Below, in pieces: positions 10,301 through 16,603 of a stretch of 47,057 bases of DNA. This DNA comes from an uncultured Verrucomicrobia subdivision 3 bacterium. GTDB lineage: Bacteria > Verrucomicrobiota > Verrucomicrobiia > Limisphaerales > DASXHY01. The position numbers and the translations under genes are program-made. The notes beneath the pieces were generated by a model. The model searched no databases. It was not told the origin of the DNA and was given only the letters and a program-made list of their open reading frames with translations. Where the stretch lies: contig CALBZA010000063.1 in assembly GCA_937890005.1 (NCBI GenBank), forward strand, positions 1-47,057. The letters run 5' to 3'. Numbering within the stretch: position 1 is the first letter of the stretch; every line of letters begins with the position of its first letter.

Positions 10301-10550
10301 GGAAATGAAGCGCCACCGCGCCCGTTTCATCCTGAAGAACGAGCAGATCACGCCGTTGATCCACGAGGGTGACAAGCCCGGTCAGTTGGAAGTTGCAGCC
10401 GTCGAGATAATCGGATGCGGTCAGGCTCGCAAACCCGGATGCATTGGTGACAACGTGACGAGGAAATCCTGGCAAATGTCCGGCGGCGAACGACACAATA
10501 GCGAGACTGAGATAAACGATCGCCCCCAGTGAGATAATCAGTCGATGCAA
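7338..10550 (-). CDS. PA14-domain sensor histidine kinase, system 2
   Basis: Sensor kinase paralogous to that at 1138-4362. I choose a TTG start at 10550 because AAGGGAGG (10555-10562) lies just upstream, the protein then begins directly with a signal sequence (LHRLIISLGAIVYLSLAIV), and its length (1070 aa) nearly equals the paralogue's 1074; an ATG at 10625 would add 25 unlikely residues. Layout: OB-like segment, PA14 domain (GEYTFWIASDNSSELWLS), further OB-like repeats, a transmembrane helix after PPWWTRTR, HisKA_3 with His873 (NLHDSLGQ), HATPase with QEAVTNVVKH, DNGSGF and GYGLVGI. The periplasmic part differs from kinase 1 much more than the kinase core, suggesting different ligands. Operon with the regulator at 6682. 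Confidence 0.93.
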   Translation of the reverse strand: MHRLIISLGAIVYLSLAIVSFAAGHLPGFPRHVVTNASGFASLTASDYLDGCNFQLTGLVTLVDQRRDLLVLQDETGAVALHFPLENTGLRFGQCVSLTGSNCLPYVQRFPAYPFRPSRRESLPAFEVLPAEGEYYLSRMRAYLTPPHSGEYTFWIASDNSSELWLSTDDSPSKSQKIASISRFEWASPREWSRYPSQRSVPISLQAGRTYYIEAIHEQTTQEGHLAVAWRGPELDQAVIENIYLTSFDSSRNGHPENGVTRDVWTNFMAGTLSGVSGPHSFNSMLSVETVAIRELSDGRCRKPVPEALDERPWNQDRNFRWVSFDGLVTFVGNEESTLWLSLRGNGKEVQVCSPAPEPAQLRRLANSRIQVEGVCEGIYDANDEWKPGIIWVQDAGAISITSENVANDPSIDRELGPLAPPVDDTLPKQGFYTMRGVVTFNDCVAGVNYLVVQEGESAKMVSGGEAAFFSRYLNVGDWIGLGGALKPGKDIPMLAPLTISELGKHAMPVPISSPLTAASSPNEAGRWCEFTGVPHSMNSNAMLLVVNSDGALHVWVGETSSDELEGWIDSSVRVQGIFLPNAGGMPRILVPSKKFVDVRNRPPANPFDKPASPIAHVTHSATQRTALHRFKIAGEITYQDGCVFVVQDHSGAVRIHQPQSLPTKIGDSVEVVGFASRQSSGVVMSDVLVRREASNRIIQAAPTDFAEGPSSRQDATLIESTGTLLARKVAGDHQILELLGPHRVFTATLPENSGSLPTIEIGSRLKVVGICEGDWNTGGMRRNQTQGTAAGTLNLLLRTPADLTILSGPPWWTRTRVVVLTSTLALVIAATLLRIRLLQRKLKREQAMQLAFSQHVLGKLEEERSRIAGNLHDSLGQALLIIRNRALTAMQSASDEQQFREHATQISEATCQAIEEVRQIAQGLHPSLLDRLGLTEAIRACINLASENSSILFASRVDGIDGLFPKDAEIHLFRIVQEAVTNVVKHSEATEAAVVIKKGESVIAVSVRDNGSGFDPSECPDSGRDIGYGLVGIRNRSAILGGTFTIDSRPGEGTRLTVEAPFQESTVTA

Positions 10551-10554
10551 GATG

Positions 10555-10562
10555 CCTCCCTT
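10555..10562 (-). promoter_or_regulatory. Shine-Dalgarno site deciding a TTG start
   Basis: On the minus strand AAGGGAGG is followed after 4 bases by TTG (10550-10548), the chosen start of kinase 2. Most genes in this window lack so strong a site, so it is a notable marker for the non-ATG start. Confidence 0.6.
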
Positions 10563-10702
10563 GTGCGCGAGCCGGGCTGCATCAATGTTTTGAGCGCCAA
10601 TCAATCGATGGAAACAAGTTCGCATCTACTGGATGAACGACTGCTGATGGCCTGTCTTAGCAAGCGTACGATCCAAGGATCAAGTGCTTTGCACCACATT
10701 TT

Positions 10703-10722
10703 GATGAGTATTTACACTCATC
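10703..10722. promoter_or_regulatory. Palindromic operator candidate upstream of kinase 2
   Basis: GATGAGTATTTACACTCATC is an inverted repeat with 9-bp arms and one mismatch. Its core (10705-10720) matches the palindrome at 4424-4439 in 14 of 16 positions; the two changes are in the centre. It lies between the stop of the 421-aa protein gene (10764) and the kinase 2 start, about 150 bp upstream of the TTG. Confidence 0.6.
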
Positions 10723-10763
10723 TCCCACGGCTTCCTCGAAAGATGTCGTTCCGACATGGAGGA

Positions 10764-12029
10764 TCATCTGATTGTCTCGGCGCGTTGCGACAGCTCGGGC
10801 GGATTGGCTGGAGGTTGCAGATCGAACACTCCGTTTTTCTGAAGCTTGTTGAAACTGTCCGCACCGAGATACGTGTGAAGCGCCTGGCTCGTCTGCTTCG
10901 CAAACTGCTGCAGGTTTCGATCGACGGCAGCCCAATCGACGCGCTCGCCGCGGGATTCCAGAGCGGCGGCCTGAATCTGATAATCGTGCACGGATTTTTC
11001 GTAATACCGCATCGTGGCGTACACTGAATCGATCTTCTGGTCGTTCAATCCCCAGAGCTCGGCATGTTTCTTCATCACGGCATAGCTCGGATGCTGTTCC
11101 TTCTGAAGTGCCTCAAACGCGGCGTCGCCGAGAACACGACGGTGTTCGTCATCCCGGGCCGCATTCAGATTCGCCATCTCTTCCAGATACGCGGGAGATG
11201 AGGGATCATTCTGAAAACGTTTCTCGAGTTCGAGACGCTGTTCGTTCCACTGCTTCTGGACAGCCAACACTTCCTCAAACTGGCGCTCTGTCTTGGCGAC
11301 TTTTCCCATCTCGCTTTTCAAGGCGGCAGCAATCGCATCATTTGGAATTCCCTGTGCCTGGGCGAATCGTTCCTCGCCCAGAAGCGCCTTCATCTCCTTT
11401 TCAAATTCGTAGGCGGCCACCCGATACGCGTCGCTCGCGCCAGCGTCGTCGATCTCTCCCTTGATTCGCGAGTTTCGCAATTCCAGCTCGTGCTGCTTCA
11501 GTTTCTTCCAATAACTGTAAACAAGATCGGTTTCATCCGGGGACAAGGGAATTCTGCCGACATTCGCCTCGCGCTGCATGTTTTCCCGGTCCCAGAGTTT
11601 GAATCCTTCCTCGCCCAAAGCGGCCCGCATCTCGGAATCAAGGGCCATGGCATTCTCCATCTTCAACGCCGCGAGAATTTCCGGGTCGCCATAACATTTG
11701 AGGGAAACTTCGCCGCCTCGTTTGTTCCAGTTCCAGTCCAGATCAGCCAGAACGATTCGCGCGAGGACGTTGTTCGGCACTCCCATCTTGCGTAATTCAT
11801 CGACGATAAAGCGTCGTTGATCTGACTCCGTGGCCGCTGCGTTGAACCGGGACGGCGCGGTTGGCAGAACCATCTGAAATGGAGTCGGCGTTTCCGTCGG
11901 ATCGACATCTTCTGTCGCAGGCAGGGCGGGTACCGGACGGTTGGGACGATAGGCCGCCACGAACACAAGCGTGACAGCAAGAGCGACATTCAGGGTCAGT
12001 GAAAGACGTTTCAAAACGGGGCGGCTCAT
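10764..12029 (-). CDS. Membrane-anchored helical protein of unknown function (tandem paralogue 2)
   Basis: Unrecognised protein of 421 aa. I start at ATG 12029 (MSRPVLKRLSLTLNVALAV...), which gives an N-terminal membrane anchor or signal (~residues 5-25); the frame is open upstream but that part has low-quality sequence. After a Pro/Thr-rich linker the protein is almost entirely charged helix, with many Glu, Lys, Arg and Gln, likely coiled coils. It is a paralogue of the protein just upstream (12097-13362), also exactly 421 aa; both contain a 'LR..GVPN.(V/L)L.R(I/V)...D' segment near residue 90 and 'ALGEEGFK.WD' near 150. No enzyme motif is visible. It lies between the GH11 gene and the second two-component system, all on one strand. 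Confidence 0.75.
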   Translation of the reverse strand: MSRPVLKRLSLTLNVALAVTLVFVAAYRPNRPVPALPATEDVDPTETPTPFQMVLPTAPSRFNAAATESDQRRFIVDELRKMGVPNNVLARIVLADLDWNWNKRGGEVSLKCYGDPEILAALKMENAMALDSEMRAALGEEGFKLWDRENMQREANVGRIPLSPDETDLVYSYWKKLKQHELELRNSRIKGEIDDAGASDAYRVAAYEFEKEMKALLGEERFAQAQGIPNDAIAAALKSEMGKVAKTERQFEEVLAVQKQWNEQRLELEKRFQNDPSSPAYLEEMANLNAARDDEHRRVLGDAAFEALQKEQHPSYAVMKKHAELWGLNDQKIDSVYATMRYYEKSVHDYQIQAAALESRGERVDWAAVDRNLQQFAKQTSQALHTYLGADSFNKLQKNGVFDLQPPANPPELSQRAETIR

Positions 12030-12096
12030 AATGGGTTCGGGTATTGGACAAGTGAGATCATTCAACAGCTCGATTCTCTGAGCGGTGGAAGAAGGT

Positions 12097-13362
12097 TCAT
12101 CGTGGAGGCTGGCCGGGAGCAGCTGCGAGCGTGGCCCAGCGGAGCACACGGTTGCGCTGCAACCTGGCGAAACTTTCACTCCCCATCTGGTTTCGAAGAA
12201 CGTTCTGTGTCTCGGTAGCGAGTTGCTGCAGATTCCTGTTCACGGAATCCCACTCAACAAATTCTCCGCGGGATTGCATTCCCAGAACCTGGGCCTGGTA
12301 GTCATCCACCTTTCGCTGGTAGTCCTTCATGGTCCTGTAGGTGAAATCGATCTCGTTGTCATCCAGCTCCCAGAGGTTCTGATACTTTTTCATCTGCGCG
12401 TATGCGGAATCCTGTTGCTTGCGCAGGGATTCATAGGCATCCGCCCCGAGCACCCGCTCGAACTCGCGATCGCGGGCCGCATCGAGTTCCCTGAGTTTAT
12501 TGAGGTAATCCGGAGAAAAAGTGTCGTTGCGATAGGCGTATTCCACTTCCATCCGCTGACGATTCCAATCCTGCTCCACCGCAAACAGCTCCTTGCATTG
12601 CGCGTCCGTGGGATTCGCCTTAGCGATCTCGTGCTTGAAGTTGTCGAAGACGAACTCGCGGTCCAGCTGCTGCGATTTGGCGTAACGCTCATCTCCCAGC
12701 AGATTCCGCATGCTGCGATTGAACTCGGCATAAGCCGCATCGACGGCTTCATTGATGTCCGCGTCGTCCATGGTGCCGTCGAGCCGGGCCTTGTCCAAAT
12801 CCAGCATTCGTTTCTGAAGCGTTTTCTTGAACTCGTAGAGGCTCTCGGTTTCGGCGGCTGAAACGTCAACCTTCGTGTTCATTGCCTCCCACAACATGTA
12901 GTTCTGGTCCCATTGCTTGAATCCCTCTTCGCCCAAAGCCGCCTGCATCGCCGCGTCTTTGGCCAGACTCATGTCAAGTTGCACGCGGGCCATTTTTTCC
13001 ATGTCGCCCCAGCACTCCTGAAAGCGGTCGTCCCACTCGACCTCGAAATCGACGCGAGCCACGCGGCCGAGCAGTTCGTTCGGAACTCCCAGCGCTCGCA
13101 GGCGATCGATGATCTGCCGCCTCCGCTCAGATGGGGACGAGATGTCTGCGTAGTTCGGAAGTTTTTCTTCCTCGATCCGCAACACTGCCGGCTGCATCGT
13201 TTCATTTTGCGCGATTGCGGGAGTGGTGTTGTCGAGTGGCTCGACGTCGGGAGTGGAACCTGTTGAGGCGCGATTCAGCTTGAGGATTGCCAGAGTGGAG
13301 ATTGCCAATGTGAGAACGACGTTCAGCCCGAGGGACGCCTTTGAGGAGAATTTAGAAATCAT
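12097..13362 (-). CDS. Membrane-anchored helical protein of unknown function (tandem paralogue 1)
   Basis: Unrecognised protein of 421 aa, starting at ATG 13362 (MISKFSSKASLGLNVVLTL...) with an N-terminal hydrophobic helix (~8-28), no clear signal-peptidase site, and a long charged helical remainder. It shares length, layout and scattered motifs (ALGEEGFKQWDQNYML; QLATETQNVL near the end) with the protein at 10764-12029; 67 bp separate the two genes. The pair looks like an old tandem duplication under length constraint. A role in the envelope is inferred from the anchor. Alternatives include a stress-type helical chaperone or a structural coiled-coil protein; none is supported by a diagnostic motif. 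Confidence 0.75.
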   Translation of the reverse strand: MISKFSSKASLGLNVVLTLAISTLAILKLNRASTGSTPDVEPLDNTTPAIAQNETMQPAVLRIEEEKLPNYADISSPSERRRQIIDRLRALGVPNELLGRVARVDFEVEWDDRFQECWGDMEKMARVQLDMSLAKDAAMQAALGEEGFKQWDQNYMLWEAMNTKVDVSAAETESLYEFKKTLQKRMLDLDKARLDGTMDDADINEAVDAAYAEFNRSMRNLLGDERYAKSQQLDREFVFDNFKHEIAKANPTDAQCKELFAVEQDWNRQRMEVEYAYRNDTFSPDYLNKLRELDAARDREFERVLGADAYESLRKQQDSAYAQMKKYQNLWELDDNEIDFTYRTMKDYQRKVDDYQAQVLGMQSRGEFVEWDSVNRNLQQLATETQNVLRNQMGSESFARLQRNRVLRWATLAAAPGQPPR

Positions 13363-13423
13363 AGACTCGTGGATCAGTGAATCAGTTGCTGCCCGGATAC
13401 ATTCCGCAAACGGAGAGGAAATG

Positions 13424-13450
13424 GGCCGGTGGCGGGTGGAACCACCGGCC
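13424..13450 (-). terminator. Terminator-like hairpin after the GH11 gene
   Basis: Perfect 9-bp inverted repeat GGCCGGTGG / CCACCGGCC with a 9-base loop, lying between the GH11 stop (13474) and the start of the next gene (13362). In the minus direction the tail is CATTTCCTCTCC, only weakly T-rich, so it may attenuate rather than fully stop transcription. Confidence 0.5.
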
Positions 13451-13473
13451 ATGTTGAATCAGAACATCAGGAC

Positions 13474-14073
13474 TTACCAAACGGTCGCATTGACACCGCC
13501 GGGACCGCCGAACGCCTCGCTGGCGAGAACGGTTTCGCGGACTGTGCCCCAGCTCCAGCCCAGCGATTTCCATTTGTTGACGTGATTGGCCATCGTGATG
13601 GTGCGGTTCGAACCGGTGGGAGTATCGCTCTGCCGATCGTTCTTATATTGATGGAACGAGCTGCTCACCACCTGCAGGTAAACGGTGTAAGTTCCGCCAT
13701 CGCTGTTGACGGTTCCGCGGTTCTGTCCGCTGTTGCTTCCCTTCTCGGTGATGTACCATTCGCGCGTGTTGTAAGGAGCCCATCCGTAGAGCGCCAGGAG
13801 ATGCCAGTTGCCGCCGATGTAGCCGCAATTGTAACCGACGTTACGCACTGAACCGGGCCACCATCCTTTGCCCGTCAGAGCGTCGGTGATGCCTGCGGTC
13901 CAGGAACCGGCCCAGTTGCCTCCAGAGCCGGTCAACGACGCAGTGCCGCTGCCGGTGTAGTAGGTGAACCAATAGATACTGCCGTGATACCCGCTGCTTC
14001 CAGCTGCTTTCACCTCCTGCGTGGCAGTGAGAACCAATGCGAGCACGGCGACCATCGATAGGATTTTTTTCAT
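13474..14073 (-). CDS. Divergent GH11 endo-1,4-beta-xylanase, secreted
   Basis: Small exported protein of 199 aa starting at ATG 14073, with a signal peptide (MKKILSMVAVLALVLTATQ, cleavage near VKA-AG). The mature ~175 aa follow the GH11 beta-jelly-roll order: a GYHGSIYWFTYY strand, GSWTAGI...GKGWWPGS, a YGW strand, the nucleophile region TREWYITEKG (Glu105), GTVNSDGGTYTVYLQ, the 'thumb' and SFHQYKNDRQS strand, and the acid/base region VLASEAFGG (Glu186). Both catalytic glutamates are thus present. GH11 enzymes cut internal beta-1,4 bonds in xylan. Unusual points: the consensus E-Y-Y is E-W-Y here, and the acid/base motif is ASEAF instead of ATEGY. It has no carbohydrate-binding module. Its own hairpin terminator separates it from the helical proteins downstream. 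Confidence 0.85.
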   Translation of the reverse strand: MKKILSMVAVLALVLTATQEVKAAGSSGYHGSIYWFTYYTGSGTASLTGSGGNWAGSWTAGITDALTGKGWWPGSVRNVGYNCGYIGGNWHLLALYGWAPYNTREWYITEKGSNSGQNRGTVNSDGGTYTVYLQVVSSSFHQYKNDRQSDTPTGSNRTITMANHVNKWKSLGWSWGTVRETVLASEAFGGPGGVNATVW

Positions 14074-14531
14074 GATATGACTGGCTGATGTTGTTGGTTG
14101 AGTTGGCGGCGCGAACGAAGTCCGAACCGCTGTGGGCGAAAATCTTGAGCCGATCTTCGTCCTCACTTTAGCGAACCAACTCTATCAGATTTCCGTATTC
14201 AGTGAATGAGAGTCTATACCTAGGACGCTCGTCGGAGGCGGTATTCGCAGGCAGATTGAACCCACTGCGGCACCTGTTGGTGGAGACTTTTGAGGATGGC
14301 CACAGATGAAACACAGATTGGGCACAGATTTTTTTCAGCTCTTTCAACTGCATCCTGAGAAACACAGAAGGAAACGAAGGGAATGAAGACAGCCTCCCTT
14401 TGTTCCCTTCGTTATCTTCTGTGCAAAACTGCGAGCAGCTTTAGGTGCAGGAAGGTGTGGGTGATGCGCGGTTTGTTTACAGGTGAAACAGAGAAGACAC
14501 AGATTCTCGGAGTTCTCTCAACGACTCTGAT
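14074..14531. other. Intergenic region upstream of the GH11 gene
   Basis: About 460 bp without a convincing gene. It must hold the promoter of the GH11 gene (start 14073), but I see no clear -35/-10 pair. The right part contains short CACAGAT-type repeats and the inverted repeat at 14363-14423. A 65-aa minus-strand ORF (14168-14365) has no support. Confidence 0.6.
14363..14423. repeat. 21-bp inverted repeat, hairpin-forming
   Basis: Arms CACAGAAGGAAACGAAGGGA(A) at 14363-14383 and its near complement at 14403-14423 pair at 19 of 21 positions around a 19-base loop. It is not close to a stop codon and has no T-run, so it is more likely a mobile or structural repeat than a terminator. Confidence 0.7.
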
Positions 14532-14730
14532 TCCAATCATCTGTGCGTTCTTTGCGACCTGCGGTTCAGGTTTTTGGAAGAGGGGAGCGCGCCCGCCCCG
14601 GGCGCAGCAGATTGCGCCGCGCGATCTGCATTTGAGGACGTAGAACCTCCCATAGCCGCTCGGTTTATTTCCGCGCTCGAATGTTCGGCGCGAGGCGCGC
14701 CGAACAGCAGCCGAGGCGGCTGCGGTCCCA
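14532..14730. repeat. ~200 bp dispersed repeat, copy C, with a decayed partial copy to its right
   Basis: Third copy of the repeat seen at 1-200 and 280-479, in the same orientation. The GTTCGGCGCG / CGCGCCGAAC hairpin is intact (14683-14692 and 14696-14705) with a 3-base loop. From 14731 to ~14800 the start of the repeat appears again in decayed form (ATCTCTGCGTCTCCGCG... and GGACGCAGCAGATTGCGTCC). As with copy B, the unit sits just beyond the 3' end of a minus-strand gene (stop 14820). Confidence 0.85.
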
Positions 14731-14819
14731 ATCCCATCTCTGCGTCTCCGCGTCCTCTGCGGTTCAATTTCGGAGAGTGCTTCACCGTGGACGCAGCAGA
14801 TTGCGTCCAGTCGTTTCCG

Positions 14820-16484
14820 TCAATTCTGTCGTGGCCGGGAAGCAGGCAGAGCGTTCGGATCGATGAACGCATTCGGATCGGGACGTTCGGTCGTGCCGCC
14901 GACATTGATCGCGCGAATGACAATGCCGCGTTTGCCGGGCAGCGGAACGGAGCGTCCATTCACATCGACGAAGTGATAGCGGTCCTTAAGTTTGGTGACG
15001 AATTCGCCGGGCACGGGCGTAATCGTCATGTCCCAGACGTCGATGATATCGACTTTGAAACGCATGTTCTCTGCGACGCCGCGCTTGTAGAGCTGGAACA
15101 CCCAGTTCGTCGGTTGGGAGCGTCCGAAATAGGTGAGATAATACTGGCCCGGTGCACCCGCGGTATCGGGATCGTTCCACTTGTCGATCGGATCGAGTCC
15201 TTCTGCCGGGCCTTCCTCCAGAATTTTCCGGAGAAACGCCAGTCGCGGCATGCTGGTGCCGAGAATTTTTCCGCCAAAGGAAGTCCAGGTGTCTTCATCC
15301 GCGGTGTTGAAATAGTCGCCGTGTCCGACGTAAGTGCCGCCCACTGTGCCGCACCAGAAGCGATGGACCATGCTGAATCCGTCCAGATCCGCCCAACGGA
15401 ACTTCGCATCGCCTTCATATTTCACTTCGTCGTAAACCACCGGCTTGCGCCATGGATCGCGATACATCTCGGCGCTGCCGGGTGTTTCGACGGCCACGCC
15501 GTTCTGCATGCTCACGTGCGTGATCCACGGTTTGTTGTGATCGAAGAGCAGGGAACCGTTGTGAATGGAGCGAAGGTGATCGAACGGATCGCATTCCTGC
15601 ACGAGTCGGCCGAGCCGGTCCCAATCCGCTTCTGTTTTCGTGCGCAGAAAATCCCATTCATTCGCGAGCGACCACCAGACATTCCGAAAGGCGCCAAACC
15701 GCGCGACCACATAGCGCACGTAGCGTTCATCGTTTTCCGGCGTCATGCGCTCGAAGCCGAATTTTCCGTAAGGATTGAACAGGATCAGATCGGCTTCGAT
15801 GCCCAGATCACGGAGCTGGCCGATGCGCTTTTCGTAATGGCGGAAGAATTCAGGATTGAATCGCGTGTAATCCCAATCGTGCGGCGGCCTGCCTGCAAAC
15901 GGCCAGAGCGTCGGCGGATATTTGTTCATGAAAGGCGTGGGTTGCTGCGTAATGAGCATGCGAGCCTTGTTGAACGGCGACGCTGCCAGCGTTTTCAACG
16001 TCTCTTCCTGCACTTCAAGCGGAGTGTCGATCCAATTGTAGATCGTGGTTCCAATCTGTTTGAACGGCGTGCCGTCGGCGTAGGCGAAATGGTAGGTGTT
16101 TCGAACGCGCACCGGGCCATGATTACCTTTTCCAGGAGGCCCGGCAGTGAACTCGCCGGTTTTGTTCGTCAGCTCCCAGCGATTGGCCTTCGTTTCGTAG
16201 CGCCATTTTCCCTGTGTGTCCGGCATGAAGCGGATGCGATAAACGCCGTCGCCATCGTAGAAGCCGGGCACGACGATCTTCTTCGATCCGTTGTCGAACT
16301 CGGCGGAGAGCTGGACGTCCACGTGCGGATTTCCATCCGACGGCCCTTTCAAGACGATTTCGTAGATGTCCCATTGTTCGACGACGCTTGTCGCTGCGTG
16401 AACGGAAGAATTGCCGGTCAACGCCATGGCAATGAGAGCCATGGCGACAATCGAGTGCAGAACGGATTTGAATCGGATTTTCAT
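14820..16484 (-). CDS. Secreted DUF5060/DUF4038/DUF5605 glycoside hydrolase (apiosidase-like)
   Basis: Exported protein of 554 aa. Signal peptide ~1-31 (VAMALIAMALTGNSSVHA). Residues ~33-115 match the DUF5060 Ig-like cap (VEQWDIYEIVLKG, RIRFMPDTQGKWRYET). Residues ~125-440 form the TIM-barrel of the DUF4038/GH140 type: PFKQIGTTIYNW, SLANEWDF (probable acid/base Glu ~277) and KPVVYDEVKYEG (probable nucleophile Glu ~351). The C-terminal ~90 aa fit DUF5605. Relatives attack branched plant polysaccharides; apiosidase activity on rhamnogalacturonan II is known for GH140, but the exact substrate here is inferred. It is the last gene of a probable operon with the rhamnosidase and MFS transporter, 119 bp after the rhamnosidase. 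Confidence 0.85.
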   Translation of the reverse strand: MKIRFKSVLHSIVAMALIAMALTGNSSVHAATSVVEQWDIYEIVLKGPSDGNPHVDVQLSAEFDNGSKKIVVPGFYDGDGVYRIRFMPDTQGKWRYETKANRWELTNKTGEFTAGPPGKGNHGPVRVRNTYHFAYADGTPFKQIGTTIYNWIDTPLEVQEETLKTLAASPFNKARMLITQQPTPFMNKYPPTLWPFAGRPPHDWDYTRFNPEFFRHYEKRIGQLRDLGIEADLILFNPYGKFGFERMTPENDERYVRYVVARFGAFRNVWWSLANEWDFLRTKTEADWDRLGRLVQECDPFDHLRSIHNGSLLFDHNKPWITHVSMQNGVAVETPGSAEMYRDPWRKPVVYDEVKYEGDAKFRWADLDGFSMVHRFWCGTVGGTYVGHGDYFNTADEDTWTSFGGKILGTSMPRLAFLRKILEEGPAEGLDPIDKWNDPDTAGAPGQYYLTYFGRSQPTNWVFQLYKRGVAENMRFKVDIIDVWDMTITPVPGEFVTKLKDRYHFVDVNGRSVPLPGKRGIVIRAINVGGTTERPDPNAFIDPNALPASRPRQN

Positions 16485-16603
16485 GGCAGTATCAGTTCGT
16501 CGGATTCGCCTTCATGCTCAGCGCGCTATAGAGAGAACGGTTTTCTGGAGCATAAATGGCACTTGGATTCGAAACGGATTTCGCGTTCCTCGCGTTTGTA
16601 TCG

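Noticed and set aside
14168..14365. 65-aa minus-strand ORF upstream of the GH11 gene
   Set aside because: No domain, no ribosome site; it overlaps the inverted-repeat edge and expected promoter region.
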